The position numbers were made by a program, and so were the translations under genes. This document shows, piece after piece, positions 26,279 through 35,600 of a DNA stretch of 53,296 nt. A model generated the notes under the pieces. The model was not told the DNA's origin and did no database searches. It saw nothing but the letters and a program-made list of their open reading frames with translations. Each line of letters starts with the position of its first letter. Position 1 is the stretch's first letter. Source of the DNA: Anaerorudis cellulosivorans (GTDB taxonomy: Bacteria > Bacteroidota > Bacteroidia > Bacteroidales > Dysgonomonadaceae); NCBI RefSeq assembly GCF_025943985.1, contig NZ_JAPCWE010000019.1:1-53296 (forward strand), written 5' to 3'.

Positions 26279-27319
26279 TCATCGGACAACTCTTCCCGAA
26301 GCGTCTCCCTTCATCAACGTTTCCACTTCTTTCACCGATACCAAATTAAAGTCTCCATAAATGGTGTGTTTCAAACAAGAAGCAGCAACGGCAAAATCAA
26401 GTGCTTTCTGATCATCTCCGGTGTAAGTGAGCAATCCGTAAATCAATCCGCCCATAAAGGCATCTCCGCCTCCTACTCTGTCAACAATATGCGTGATATC
26501 ATATCTTCGGGATTGATACAATTTATCGGAATACAAACATCCTCCCCAGGTATTATGATTAGCATTGATAGACCCCCTCAGCGTAATAATTACTTTCTTT
26601 GCACGGGGAAATTGTTGCATCAACTGTTTGCAAACCGATTCAAATTGAGCTGCATCTATCTCTCCACCCGTTTGTTCGGCCCTGAATCCTTCGGGTTTTA
26701 TACCGAATACCTTTTCGGCATCTTCTTCATTACCCAAAATAATATCACATCCCGCTACCAGATCCGGCATAATTTCAGAAGCCTTCTTGCCATATTTCCA
26801 CAGATTTTTTCGATAATTGAGATCGCACGAAACCGTTATACCCATTTCGTTTGCAGTTTTAATGGCTTCAAGACATGCATCGGCTGCACCCTGCGAAATA
26901 GCCGGCGTAATTCCTGTCCAATGAAACCAACAAGCATCTTTGAGAATTTCCCTCCAGTCGAACATCCCTTTCTCCACTTCGGCAATAGCCGAATGAGCAC
27001 GATCGTAAATCACCTTCGACGGTCGGGCAACAGCTCCTGTTTCCAAAAAATATATCCCTACACGGTTGCCGCCACGAATGATATTTTTTGTTTCCACATT
27101 CAATTTCCGCAGTTCGGAAATACACCAGTCTGCAATTTCATTTTCAGGCAAACGGGTTACAAATTCAACAGGAATACCATAATTCGCCAAAGAAACTGCC
27201 ACATTGGCTTCTCCTCCGCCAAATGTAGCATTCAGAGTTGAAGATTGGATAAAACGACTGTATCCCGGCGTTGCCAAACGCAACATAATTTCGCCAAAAG
27301 TAATAACTCTTTTCTCCAT
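26279..27319 (-). CDS. kdgK: 2-dehydro-3-deoxygluconate kinase
   Basis: A PfkB-family sugar kinase of about 346 residues. ITFGEIMLRL opens the fold, GGGEANVAVSLANYG is the first PfkB signature, and VDRVGGGDAFMGGLIYGLL carries the catalytic Asp and anion hole. It phosphorylates 2-keto-3-deoxygluconate to KDPG. The start at 27319 (MEKRVITFGE) leaves one base after the DUF4861 stop; the ATG at 27334 would overlap that gene by 14 bases. Position between kduD/DUF4861 and eda fixes the pathway. Confidence 0.92.
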   Translation of the reverse strand: MEKRVITFGEIMLRLATPGYSRFIQSSTLNATFGGGEANVAVSLANYGIPVEFVTRLPENEIADWCISELRKLNVETKNIIRGGNRVGIYFLETGAVARPSKVIYDRAHSAIAEVEKGMFDWREILKDACWFHWTGITPAISQGAADACLEAIKTANEMGITVSCDLNYRKNLWKYGKKASEIMPDLVAGCDIILGNEEDAEKVFGIKPEGFRAEQTGGEIDAAQFESVCKQLMQQFPRAKKVIITLRGSINANHNTWGGCLYSDKLYQSRRYDITHIVDRVGGGDAFMGGLIYGLLTYTGDDQKALDFAVAASCLKHTIYGDFNLVSVKEVETLMKGDASGRVVR

Positions 27320-27320
27320 C

Positions 27321-28466
27321 TTATTGTATTTCAATTTTCATAGGTTCAATCATTTTATTTTTCTGCATTTTCAAATAAGAAAGCCACGCATCAAACGTTT
27401 CAAATCCGGCTTTACTCCATCCTCCACCTGTATAATAGACGTATTCGGAACCGGGTTTGTACTTATTAATTCCCAATAAATGTCCTTGAGAAACCTTAAC
27501 AGACAAAAAACCACGCGGATTGATAACGCCTGTATAAATAGTTCCATTAACACTGTCTTCAGGTAACTTATATGCCATTATTCCGTTTTTGGTATCCATA
27601 AACGTTTCTTCTTTAGCATCTTGAACCATGACGATTCCGGTAGCTACCTCCATTTCCGAAACTGTACTATCCGTAGTGAATATATTCTTAACCTGATTAA
27701 GATAACTATAGGCATCCAATGATAGGATACGGGTCTCGGTAACAAGCGTCCCCCCTGCATCATACGGTTTATAGTTTAATTGGAAAGAAATGCGTAAAGG
27801 ACCCTGATCCAGAATTTTGTATTCGGTGAAATTGCGCCCGAGACATAAAGTATCATGTACATAAGGTGCAGTCATACCCAATCCAAGTGTCCTTCCCACC
27901 TTATACATATCTAGGCCTTCACCATGATCTTCGTGATAAGAAGCAATGCCTGCCAGATCATTTTTATACCATTTGTCGATAACCAGCGAATCGGTTCTTT
28001 TAACCCAGAAATCCATACCGTTGCTGATTTCGCCGGTAGCTTCCAACGCAGGACCGTAGATCCTGAAAGCCACACGATTATTTTCCCATGCAAAATCGTC
28101 CTTACGCTCGGGGACAAAACGTCCGTAAACCATTGGAGCGAACGTTTGTGGTTCGCCCTTTTTTATCTCATACATTGCCATCTTTCCTGCTTCAACATCG
28201 GCAAGAAATATTAATTTCAGATTTTTACCCGTTCCTTCAGTTATAACCTGATAGGGAATCTGTTGACCACCACTGTCCAATACAATGATTTTTTGATTGT
28301 CCGTTATCAATAATTTTTGACAAATACTGTCCCACGGAATCTCAACCATTTCGTGTCGACGATCAAAAGAAGAAGAATTGGTTACCTTAACGGTAACCAA
28401 AGACTCCTTTTTATTGCATGAAAAAAGAATTCCCAACAAACAAAATAGAATAACGAATCGTTTCAT
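27321..28466 (-). CDS. DUF4861 lipoprotein
   Basis: A 381-residue exported lipoprotein: signal peptide MKRFVILFCLLGILFSCNKK with lipobox LFSC and the lipidated cysteine at about 17. The rest is all-beta, with motifs such as YGRFVPERKDDFAWENNRVAFRIYGPALEA and HEDHGEGLDMYKVGRTLG, matching DUF4861, a family found beside pectin and glycosaminoglycan utilisation genes. The activity is not established to my knowledge. Its being sandwiched between cytoplasmic enzymes in a hexuronate operon suggests an envelope-side step on uronate-containing oligosaccharide. Confidence 0.8.
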   Translation of the reverse strand: MKRFVILFCLLGILFSCNKKESLVTVKVTNSSSFDRRHEMVEIPWDSICQKLLITDNQKIIVLDSGGQQIPYQVITEGTGKNLKLIFLADVEAGKMAMYEIKKGEPQTFAPMVYGRFVPERKDDFAWENNRVAFRIYGPALEATGEISNGMDFWVKRTDSLVIDKWYKNDLAGIASYHEDHGEGLDMYKVGRTLGLGMTAPYVHDTLCLGRNFTEYKILDQGPLRISFQLNYKPYDAGGTLVTETRILSLDAYSYLNQVKNIFTTDSTVSEMEVATGIVMVQDAKEETFMDTKNGIMAYKLPEDSVNGTIYTGVINPRGFLSVKVSQGHLLGINKYKPGSEYVYYTGGGWSKAGFETFDAWLSYLKMQKNKMIEPMKIEIQ

Positions 28467-28477
28467 ATTCCATTTTT

Positions 28478-29272
28478 TTAAGAAGGTTGCTTACCGATGT
28501 ATGCCAATATTCCTCCGTCAACATATAAGATATGCCCGTTCACAAAATTAGAAGCATCCGATGCCAGGAAAACAGCCGGACCTTTCAAATCCTCTGTAGT
28601 ACCCCATCGGGCTGCCGGTGTCTTTGCAACAATAAATGCATCGAAAGGATGACGCGAGCCATCGGGCTGACGTTCACGTAATGGAGCGGTCTGAGGCGTT
28701 TCGATATATCCCGGACCAATACCGTTGCATTGAATATTGTATTCTCCGTACTCTGAACAAATATTACGCGTAAGCATCTTCAATCCACCTTTTGCTGCAG
28801 CATAAGCCGAAACAGTTTCACGGCCTAATTCGCTCATCATTGAACAAATATTGATGATTTTTCCGTGTCCTTTTCGAATCATCCCGGGAATCACCGCTTT
28901 GGAAACAATAAATGGTCCCACCAAATCCACATCGATTACCTGGCGAAATTCATCCGCTTTCATTTCTATCATGGGAATCCGTTTGATAATTCCTGCATTA
29001 TTCACCAAAATATCGATAACACCAATTTCTTTTTCAATTTTGGCGATAAAATCATTGACGGCATTTTCGTCCGTTACATCACATACATACCCATGCGCAT
29101 CGATTCCCTTTTCTTTATAAGCAGCCAGACCTTTATCCACTAATTCTTGATTAATGTCATTAAAAACAATAGTGGCTCCTGCTTCTGCATATGCCGTTGC
29201 AATAGCAAAACCTATTCCGTAAGAAGCTCCTGTTATGAGAGCAATCTTTCCTTCCAATGAAAAATTTACCAT
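28478..29272 (-). CDS. kduD: KduD-type SDR, 2-dehydro-3-deoxygluconate (gluconate 5-)dehydrogenase
   Basis: A 264-residue short-chain dehydrogenase. TGASYGIG at 14-21 binds NAD(P), NNAG is at 91-94, and the catalytic set is Ser144, Tyr157 and Lys161 (SAYAAAKGG). It reduces 2,5-diketo-3-deoxygluconate to 2-keto-3-deoxygluconate, the step after KduI. In Bacteroidota this group is commonly named gluconate 5-dehydrogenase, but the neighbouring kduI favours the KduD role. There are 24 bases after kduI and 11 before DUF4861. Confidence 0.9.
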   Translation of the reverse strand: MVNFSLEGKIALITGASYGIGFAIATAYAEAGATIVFNDINQELVDKGLAAYKEKGIDAHGYVCDVTDENAVNDFIAKIEKEIGVIDILVNNAGIIKRIPMIEMKADEFRQVIDVDLVGPFIVSKAVIPGMIRKGHGKIINICSMMSELGRETVSAYAAAKGGLKMLTRNICSEYGEYNIQCNGIGPGYIETPQTAPLRERQPDGSRHPFDAFIVAKTPAARWGTTEDLKGPAVFLASDASNFVNGHILYVDGGILAYIGKQPS

Positions 29273-29296
29273 CTTCTTCTATTTTTTCTGATTAAA

Positions 29297-30139
29297 TTAT
29301 TTTAAATCCTCTATTTTTGAAAAATCCTGATCCCCATAATCCAGGTTTTCACCGGCCATCCCCCAGATAAAAGTATAATTGCATGTAGCAGCTGCCGAGT
29401 GAATCGACCATTCAGGCGATAAAACGGCTTGTTCGTTTTTCATCCAAATATGGCGCGTTTCCTGAGGTTCGCCCATAAAATGACATACAGCCTGACCTTC
29501 TTTAACTTCAAAATAGAAATAAGCTTCCATTCGACGCGAATGCACATGTGCCGGCATCGTATTCCAAACACTTCCCGGAGCAAGCTCTGTCATTCCCATT
29601 TGTAATTGACAAGTTGGAAGTACCTGATTAACGATCATTTTATTGATTTTGCGATGATTTGAAGTTTCAAGTGATCCCATTTCGGCTACTACAGCATTGT
29701 CTTTGGTAATTTTTTTATCGGGATAATTGCGATGGGCAGTTGCCGAATTAAAATAAAATTTGGCAGGATTGCTTGCATCCATACTCTCGAAATATACTTC
29801 TCTGTCACCCGATCCAAGATACAACGCTTCTTTATAATCCAGTTCAAAAACGTCGTCACTCACTTTCACTTTTCCTTTTCCACCAACATTATAGATTCCT
29901 ATTTCACGACGACGAAGGAAAACGGGTTGTTTTAAGGGATCGATGGTTTCCAGATGTAACACTTCATTCACAGGCATAGCTCCCCCAACAATCATCCGAT
30001 CATACATAGAATACACCATGTTCACTTCATCTTCCGAAAATACATTTTTTATCAGAAAATCGCTCCTCAATCTTTTCGTATCATACGATTTTGCATCTTC
30101 GGGATGCGCCGCATAACGTAATTCATAATTTGTTTTCAT
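29297..30139 (-). CDS. kduI: 5-dehydro-4-deoxy-D-glucuronate isomerase
   Basis: A cupin-fold zinc isomerase of 280 residues that converts 5-keto-4-deoxyuronate (from unsaturated uronides) to 2,5-diketo-3-deoxygluconate. The metal ligands are expected at His198, His200 and Glu205 ([16 protein letters not shown]) and a later His in [13 protein letters not shown], matching the E. coli pattern. [12 protein letters not shown] and [11 protein letters not shown] are conserved. It is the first gene of the six-gene hexuronate operon, preceded by a promoter and palindrome at 30232-30268. Confidence 0.95.
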   Translation of the reverse strand: MKTNYELRYAAHPEDAKSYDTKRLRSDFLIKNVFSEDEVNMVYSMYDRMIVGGAMPVNEVLHLETIDPLKQPVFLRRREIGIYNVGGKGKVKVSDDVFELDYKEALYLGSGDREVYFESMDASNPAKFYFNSATAHRNYPDKKITKDNAVVAEMGSLETSNHRKINKMIVNQVLPTCQLQMGMTELAPGSVWNTMPAHVHSRRMEAYFYFEVKEGQAVCHFMGEPQETRHIWMKNEQAVLSPEWSIHSAAATCNYTFIWGMAGENLDYGDQDFSKIEDLK

Positions 30140-30231
30140 AATCCATCGATTTTTATTTTAGATTTATCATTTAATACGATTCCAAACTTTTTGTTTGATA
30201 GCAGAAAAGCCATTCTTCATCGTTGTCGATA

Positions 30232-30268
30232 CAAATATATAATAAAAAACATTTGTGTTCGAGCACAA
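30232..30268 (-). promoter_or_regulatory. Promoter and operator-like palindrome of the kdu operon
   Basis: The minus strand has TATATTTG (30239-30232), matching TAnnTTTG, and the near-perfect palindrome TTGTGTTCGAGCACAA lies 14 bases behind it at 30253-30268. A central CG with TTGTG arms resembles operators of LacI-family repressors. A local hexuronate repressor is likely, but no regulator gene is in the window. Confidence 0.5.
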
Positions 30269-30364
30269 GTGATAAATTTAACGAAATAAGCGTACTAAAA
30301 TAACATTTTAGCGAAATTTATCAAAATGGATACCGAAAAGATTATTTTTGTAAAATAAATTGGA

Positions 30365-32653
30365 TTAAAATGGATACCCGATTGCGAAATGAAAAGCAAA
30401 ATCACGACTAAATTTTGGTTTGAATATCGTCCACCGCTGCCCTTCCGGTAATGCCGGATTGTGCGCTTTCATCCCAAAGTCGAAACGAAGAAGCAAAAAA
30501 TTAAGATTAAGTCGTAACCCCATTCCGTAAGCCACTGCTAATTCTTTATAAAATTGATTCCACTTAAAAAAACCTCCCTGTTGTACTTCGTAATCTTTTA
30601 TCGTCCAAATATTTCCCGCATCGACAAATGCAGCGAATTCAAACAATTTGGTGAGCGATCGTCGATATTCGATACTCATATCCAGCTTAACATCGCCGGT
30701 TTTATTCTCAAAATCGTAGCCCACCGAATCCCGATTATACGTCCCGGGGCCTAATGTTCGTGTACTCCACCCTCTTACACTGTTCGCTCCACCGGCGAAA
30801 TAACGTTTTTCAAACGGCAGCACAACCGAATTTCCATAAGGATAAGCAACACCCACAGCAAAATGGCCGGCGATCACATTCTTCTCGTCAATAGGAAAAG
30901 TAGGTGCAAAATCAAAATCTCCTTTAACATACTCGGCATAAGGAATTCCCCATATCTCTTGACGTCCGTCTTTGTTCATTTTGCTTCCTCCCAATGCACC
31001 GACCAAACGCAACAAATAACCCGAAACCTCCATCCCGGTACGAATTCTGAAAGGATAGCGTGGAATATCATCTGAAGACACGTTTGTATAGGATATATTA
31101 TACGAGGTGAGAGCGATTAGTTGATCTTCATAACTATATCGAAGGATAGGATTGCTTTCGTCGCTCAGATACTCTTGTCGAAATTTCTCGGAAACCCAAG
31201 GCATACGAACATAGTTGATGTCAAGTGGTTCAAGAGAATAGGCCAGTTTTCGATTAAAACTTGACCATTGTAAACGGGAAGATAGATTTAAAAACTGCCG
31301 CAAATACTCGGGCCTTTTTTGAAAATTAGCCCCGAGAGAAAATTCGGTCGAAGCCGAAGAACGGTCTCTCAATCCGGAAAGTGTGGAAGGTAACAACAAG
31401 TAAGGGATAGAAAAAAATGCTTCAGCTCCATATTCGTAAAAACTTTGATCAACAAGATTAGAACTATCCGATGCCGTGATAAATTCGTAGGCTCCATTCA
31501 AACGAATCTGAAATTTTTCACCCCCTTTAAAAACATTTCGATGTTCATATGTTAAATTAGTAGCAACACCCAAATCACCGGCAGAGTTTGTTCCATCGAT
31601 ACCCCATTGCATATAATGCAAATTACCGGGAATCAACGTAATGTAAGTATCCAAAAAATTGGAATCGTTTTCCACACGAGGTGTTAAATTAATCAAGGTC
31701 TGACTTACGGCTCCTAAACTGCTTAATGAAGAATAGGTCCTTTCTACAATCCTTTCCGAATATAATCTCCCCGGTCGCAAAAACGTATTATGATAAATTG
31801 CCTGGGGCAATAAAAATCGATCTTTAGCTGACACGATATTCAAATTACGATATTTTAGGGTATCTGCCAAGCCATATGCTGAACTATCATTCAGCAATTT
31901 TGCATCAATACCGTTAATTATCGTAACATTGCCGATGTGATATGGCTTATAAAACATATCATCGGCAGGTTTATTCAAACCCAAGGTCAAATCAACTTGA
32001 TGATTACCGATCGTTGTGTCGGCCAAAAAATGGAAATTATCCTTCGAAAAATTGAAATAGCCCCTGTTTCTGAGCGTTTTGGCCATATTTACTCTTCCTT
32101 TTTCCAACACTTCCAAATCAAAAATATCGCCTTCTTTCACAATATCGAGTTTTCTTTCCCCGACCAAAATATGGTGGATAGTGCTATCCACCGATTGCAA
32201 TGTGTTATCATAATGAGAAATACGATAAGGCTCATGGCCTGCAACCTCATACGTCACATTGGCTTTTTTGTTTTCTTTTATAACAAAAGTATCTACTTCA
32301 GCTTTCAAATACCCTTTATTGTTAAGTTCCATGCGAATCTGCTCGGCAGAAATAGCCGTAAGGCGTTCGCTGAACAAAACAGGAGGTTCGCCCCACTTGC
32401 GAAACTGACGGTCGATCCATGAAGAGTCGTTATCCGCAAGATTATATAAGTGCAAGCGCACTCTGCCAAAAATAGGAACAGAAGAATTGGGCTTCTGACG
32501 CAAAAAAGATTTCAAATGCGACTCACTAACGGTTTTCGTGTCAGTATCGATATCCACCTTGTTCAGCAGATAACTCCCCTCCGGCACCCGTTTGGTTACA
32601 TCGCAGGCAACCAACAGGAAAAAGACAAACAGACAAAAAATATATTTTTTCAT
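30365..32653 (-). CDS. tamL: TamL: lipoprotein TamA/BamA-family outer membrane protein
   Basis: A 762-residue Omp85-family protein. The signal peptide ends in a lipobox (FFLLVAC, Cys about 17), so the N terminus is lipidated, the mark of the Bacteroidota TamL type. POTRA-like repeats (about 25-330) include MELNNKGYLKAEVDTFVIKE and KTLRNRGYFNFSKDNFHF. The C-terminal beta barrel carries the VRGW motif in GGANSVRGWSTRTLGPGTY. It works with TamB in envelope protein or phospholipid transport. It follows tamB by 14 bases. Confidence 0.88.
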   Translation of the reverse strand: MKKYIFCLFVFFLLVACDVTKRVPEGSYLLNKVDIDTDTKTVSESHLKSFLRQKPNSSVPIFGRVRLHLYNLADNDSSWIDRQFRKWGEPPVLFSERLTAISAEQIRMELNNKGYLKAEVDTFVIKENKKANVTYEVAGHEPYRISHYDNTLQSVDSTIHHILVGERKLDIVKEGDIFDLEVLEKGRVNMAKTLRNRGYFNFSKDNFHFLADTTIGNHQVDLTLGLNKPADDMFYKPYHIGNVTIINGIDAKLLNDSSAYGLADTLKYRNLNIVSAKDRFLLPQAIYHNTFLRPGRLYSERIVERTYSSLSSLGAVSQTLINLTPRVENDSNFLDTYITLIPGNLHYMQWGIDGTNSAGDLGVATNLTYEHRNVFKGGEKFQIRLNGAYEFITASDSSNLVDQSFYEYGAEAFFSIPYLLLPSTLSGLRDRSSASTEFSLGANFQKRPEYLRQFLNLSSRLQWSSFNRKLAYSLEPLDINYVRMPWVSEKFRQEYLSDESNPILRYSYEDQLIALTSYNISYTNVSSDDIPRYPFRIRTGMEVSGYLLRLVGALGGSKMNKDGRQEIWGIPYAEYVKGDFDFAPTFPIDEKNVIAGHFAVGVAYPYGNSVVLPFEKRYFAGGANSVRGWSTRTLGPGTYNRDSVGYDFENKTGDVKLDMSIEYRRSLTKLFEFAAFVDAGNIWTIKDYEVQQGGFFKWNQFYKELAVAYGMGLRLNLNFLLLRFDFGMKAHNPALPEGQRWTIFKPKFSRDFAFHFAIGYPF

Positions 32654-32667
32654 TTTTTCATCCGGGT

Positions 32668-35600
32668 TTACTTATCCCCGACATCATTTTCATCTTTCCT
32701 TACAAACCTGAATCGAAACAGATCACTGAATGTTTTCCCTTCTTTGGTAATAATTATCCCCACCCCTTGCGTAAAAGGTGCACGTTTATAATACCTTTCG
32801 TTAGCATGATTATATGCTCTGATCATCAGCCAATTGTTTATATCGTATTCTGCCTCAAATTCTCCAATAAATGTTTGCTGGCCGGCCAACGTCCCCACGT
32901 CTCCATAACTCAAATTGGTGGTAATCCGCAATCTGTCGTCCAATAAACGCGTCGAAACGTCAACTCCCATCCGAATATTATCAAATTGAGTACCGTTCGT
33001 TTCCAAATTGGTACTGATACTCCAATTGTCGCTCAAAGCACTGGCAAAAAGGGCATCCAACCCACTAGTCAACGCACTTGCAGCCACCGAAGTGAACATG
33101 GTGTTACCAATGGCCACATCAGCAGTGTTTTCTGCAGGATAAAAATTGCCGGTAGTTACCAAATAAGCAAACTGCCTGATCTTTGCTTCTTCCGTACTGA
33201 TGAGGCTTTTCACTTTTTGCTGCACATCACTCGAAGCTTCCGGCAATTCGATATCGTACCTGAGGTTCATTTTCTGAAGATTACCTTGAATCTCGAGAAC
33301 GGCATTAACAGGTACCCTTGTAGTTGGCAAATTAGAATTGTAAGCAAAACTTTCACTCAATGTTCCCAAATTGGCAGTCACCTGATTATAAGCAACTACA
33401 TTAAATTGGATGTTCAGCGGATCACCCAAAAAGGTTAGCGTGCTCCCTTTGCGTAAATTAAAGTCGATGGACTTAAGACTTTGCAGATTATAATGTACTT
33501 TACCGTCTTGAGCAATATATTCTCCATAAATACGAATTGGCGGATCAGCATTGGAAAGATACATAACATTCAACTTACCATTGCCGCTGATAGTGATGGC
33601 ATCGCCTGTTGTGGGATTAATTAGCACTTTAATATCAAGTTGAGGATCCAACTCGATATTGCCGCTGATGTTAATAGGAAATCCCGAAGATGTTTGTCCC
33701 ACATTCTGCTTTTCATCTCCGGTTCTTCTGAGAAAACTCAGCGAATCGACTTCCTGAGGTGTGTTGATATAAATAATCCCCCGATATTCGGAAGCAGAAG
33801 CCGTCTGCGGAAGTTCAATGGTCATCCGCGACCGACTCTCGTTCCATAAATTTACATCACCGTAAATACCTTGCATTCCTCCGATCAAACTAATATCGCC
33901 ACTCAATTTCAAGTTGCCGTACACCATCATATCTGTTCTGCTCTCGTTGTTTAAAAGCAAAAAATCGTTCAATTTCATTTTCACCCGATACGACATACTC
34001 CCAAAATCGGACTGCGTAAGTTCAAGATTCAGTACAGCCGCATGTCCGTTATTGTCTTTTACGATCAGATTATCGAAACCGATATTGTTCCTGTTTACCT
34101 GAATCGTATCGGATATGCTGTAAGTGACATTGGTATAAGCCACTTTCATTATCCCATTGCTAATACCGAGCCATCCATCTGTTAAAGGTTGAGACAATTT
34201 TCCACGGATTTTCACTTCTGCATTTATAACACCCGTCAATTCGCTAAAAATAGATCGTGCAAAAGGCTGGACCCATTCCAGAGGAAAAGTATTGATTTTA
34301 ATGGCTACGTCCATCGAATCTTTTTTTCCTGTAGGAATAAAACCGGTAACATCAAGATACTTATACTCTTTATTCATTAAAAAAGCATCCAGATTTAACC
34401 CTGTTTTCAGCTTATCCCATGCACCGTCAACCCATAATGTGCCGATCGTATCGTTATGCAACTGAATATTGTCGATTCTGAAATCTTTTGTGAACAATTC
34501 CGGCTCTTGCAGTGCCTGAGAAAGAATAATTTCACCATTCAACAATCCTTTTATATTGGAAATATTAAAAGCAGTTAACAAATTGGCCAATTCGGTATTA
34601 TGAAAAAAAACACGGATGCTGTCTTCATGATTTTTCGAAGCAATCCCTCCGATTCCCATCAGCAACATTCCTCCTTGTGACAGAGCAAAATCATTGACCA
34701 CTATAGAATCTTTTGCATAAATGATGGTGGCAGGATGAATATTGATAGTTTGTTTGTTAAACAAAATATCGGTCGGGAATATGCGGATATTGGCCATAAA
34801 ATTTTCTTCATCTTGACGAAGGAAATTCATGGCAACTTGCATTTCACCATTCGCATTGGTAACATTATTCCGGATATCGAAGAAAAGTCGGTTCATTACC
34901 GAATCGAGCGCTGCTTTCGAATCCAGCCTCACATTGATATAACCATTGTTTTGGACCAGATAACTATTCACATTGACATCGATTCCGTCGGAAAGCGTAT
35001 TTTCCAAAACGATTTTTGATTCTCTTATGTCGTTTTTACCAAACATCAATCGCGGCAAATAAGCGTTCAGTTGAAAGGTGTTTTGTTTAACCATATCCAC
35101 CATTCCGCTAATAGAGGCCGGTTCTACGTTATAAAACGGTAATGAAAGAGCATAACAAAGATCTTCGGTATTTTTTATCGAAACATGAAAACGAAAGCTA
35201 TTGCCCAAACTATCGATGTTATCTTTCTTTTCCGGAAGTTCAATAAACGAAGGTAAATGATGATGCAGAGCGGTCATAAATTCGTTCCCGATGGTAGAAA
35301 AACGATATTTCCCGGTGATTTCTGCTTCGAGAAATGAAGAGATCAACCGCATCTCCTTCCCTGAAGTGGAAGAGCTGTCCGTTGCTTGAAGATAAATAGA
35401 ACCGGGATTATAAATAAAATTATCGTCATACAACGACAGGTTATCAATCGTCACCGATCCAACCAGATCATCCATCGTCAAGCCGTCCAAATGCCCCTCG
35501 ATATTTGCCGAAAGATAAGGATTTTCCCAACTTTTTCGGGTAAACAAAGGAGTCAGATACAATTTTCCGATAGTTCCTGCAACACTAATCTCTTTTTCAT

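Noticed and set aside
26366-27241. 291-codon plus-strand frame over kdgK
   Set aside because: Antisense shadow of a clear PfkB kinase.
30295-30311. Terminator after the tamL gene (CTAAAAT/ATTTTAG)
   Set aside because: The stem is short and AT-only and there is no T run; too weak to call.
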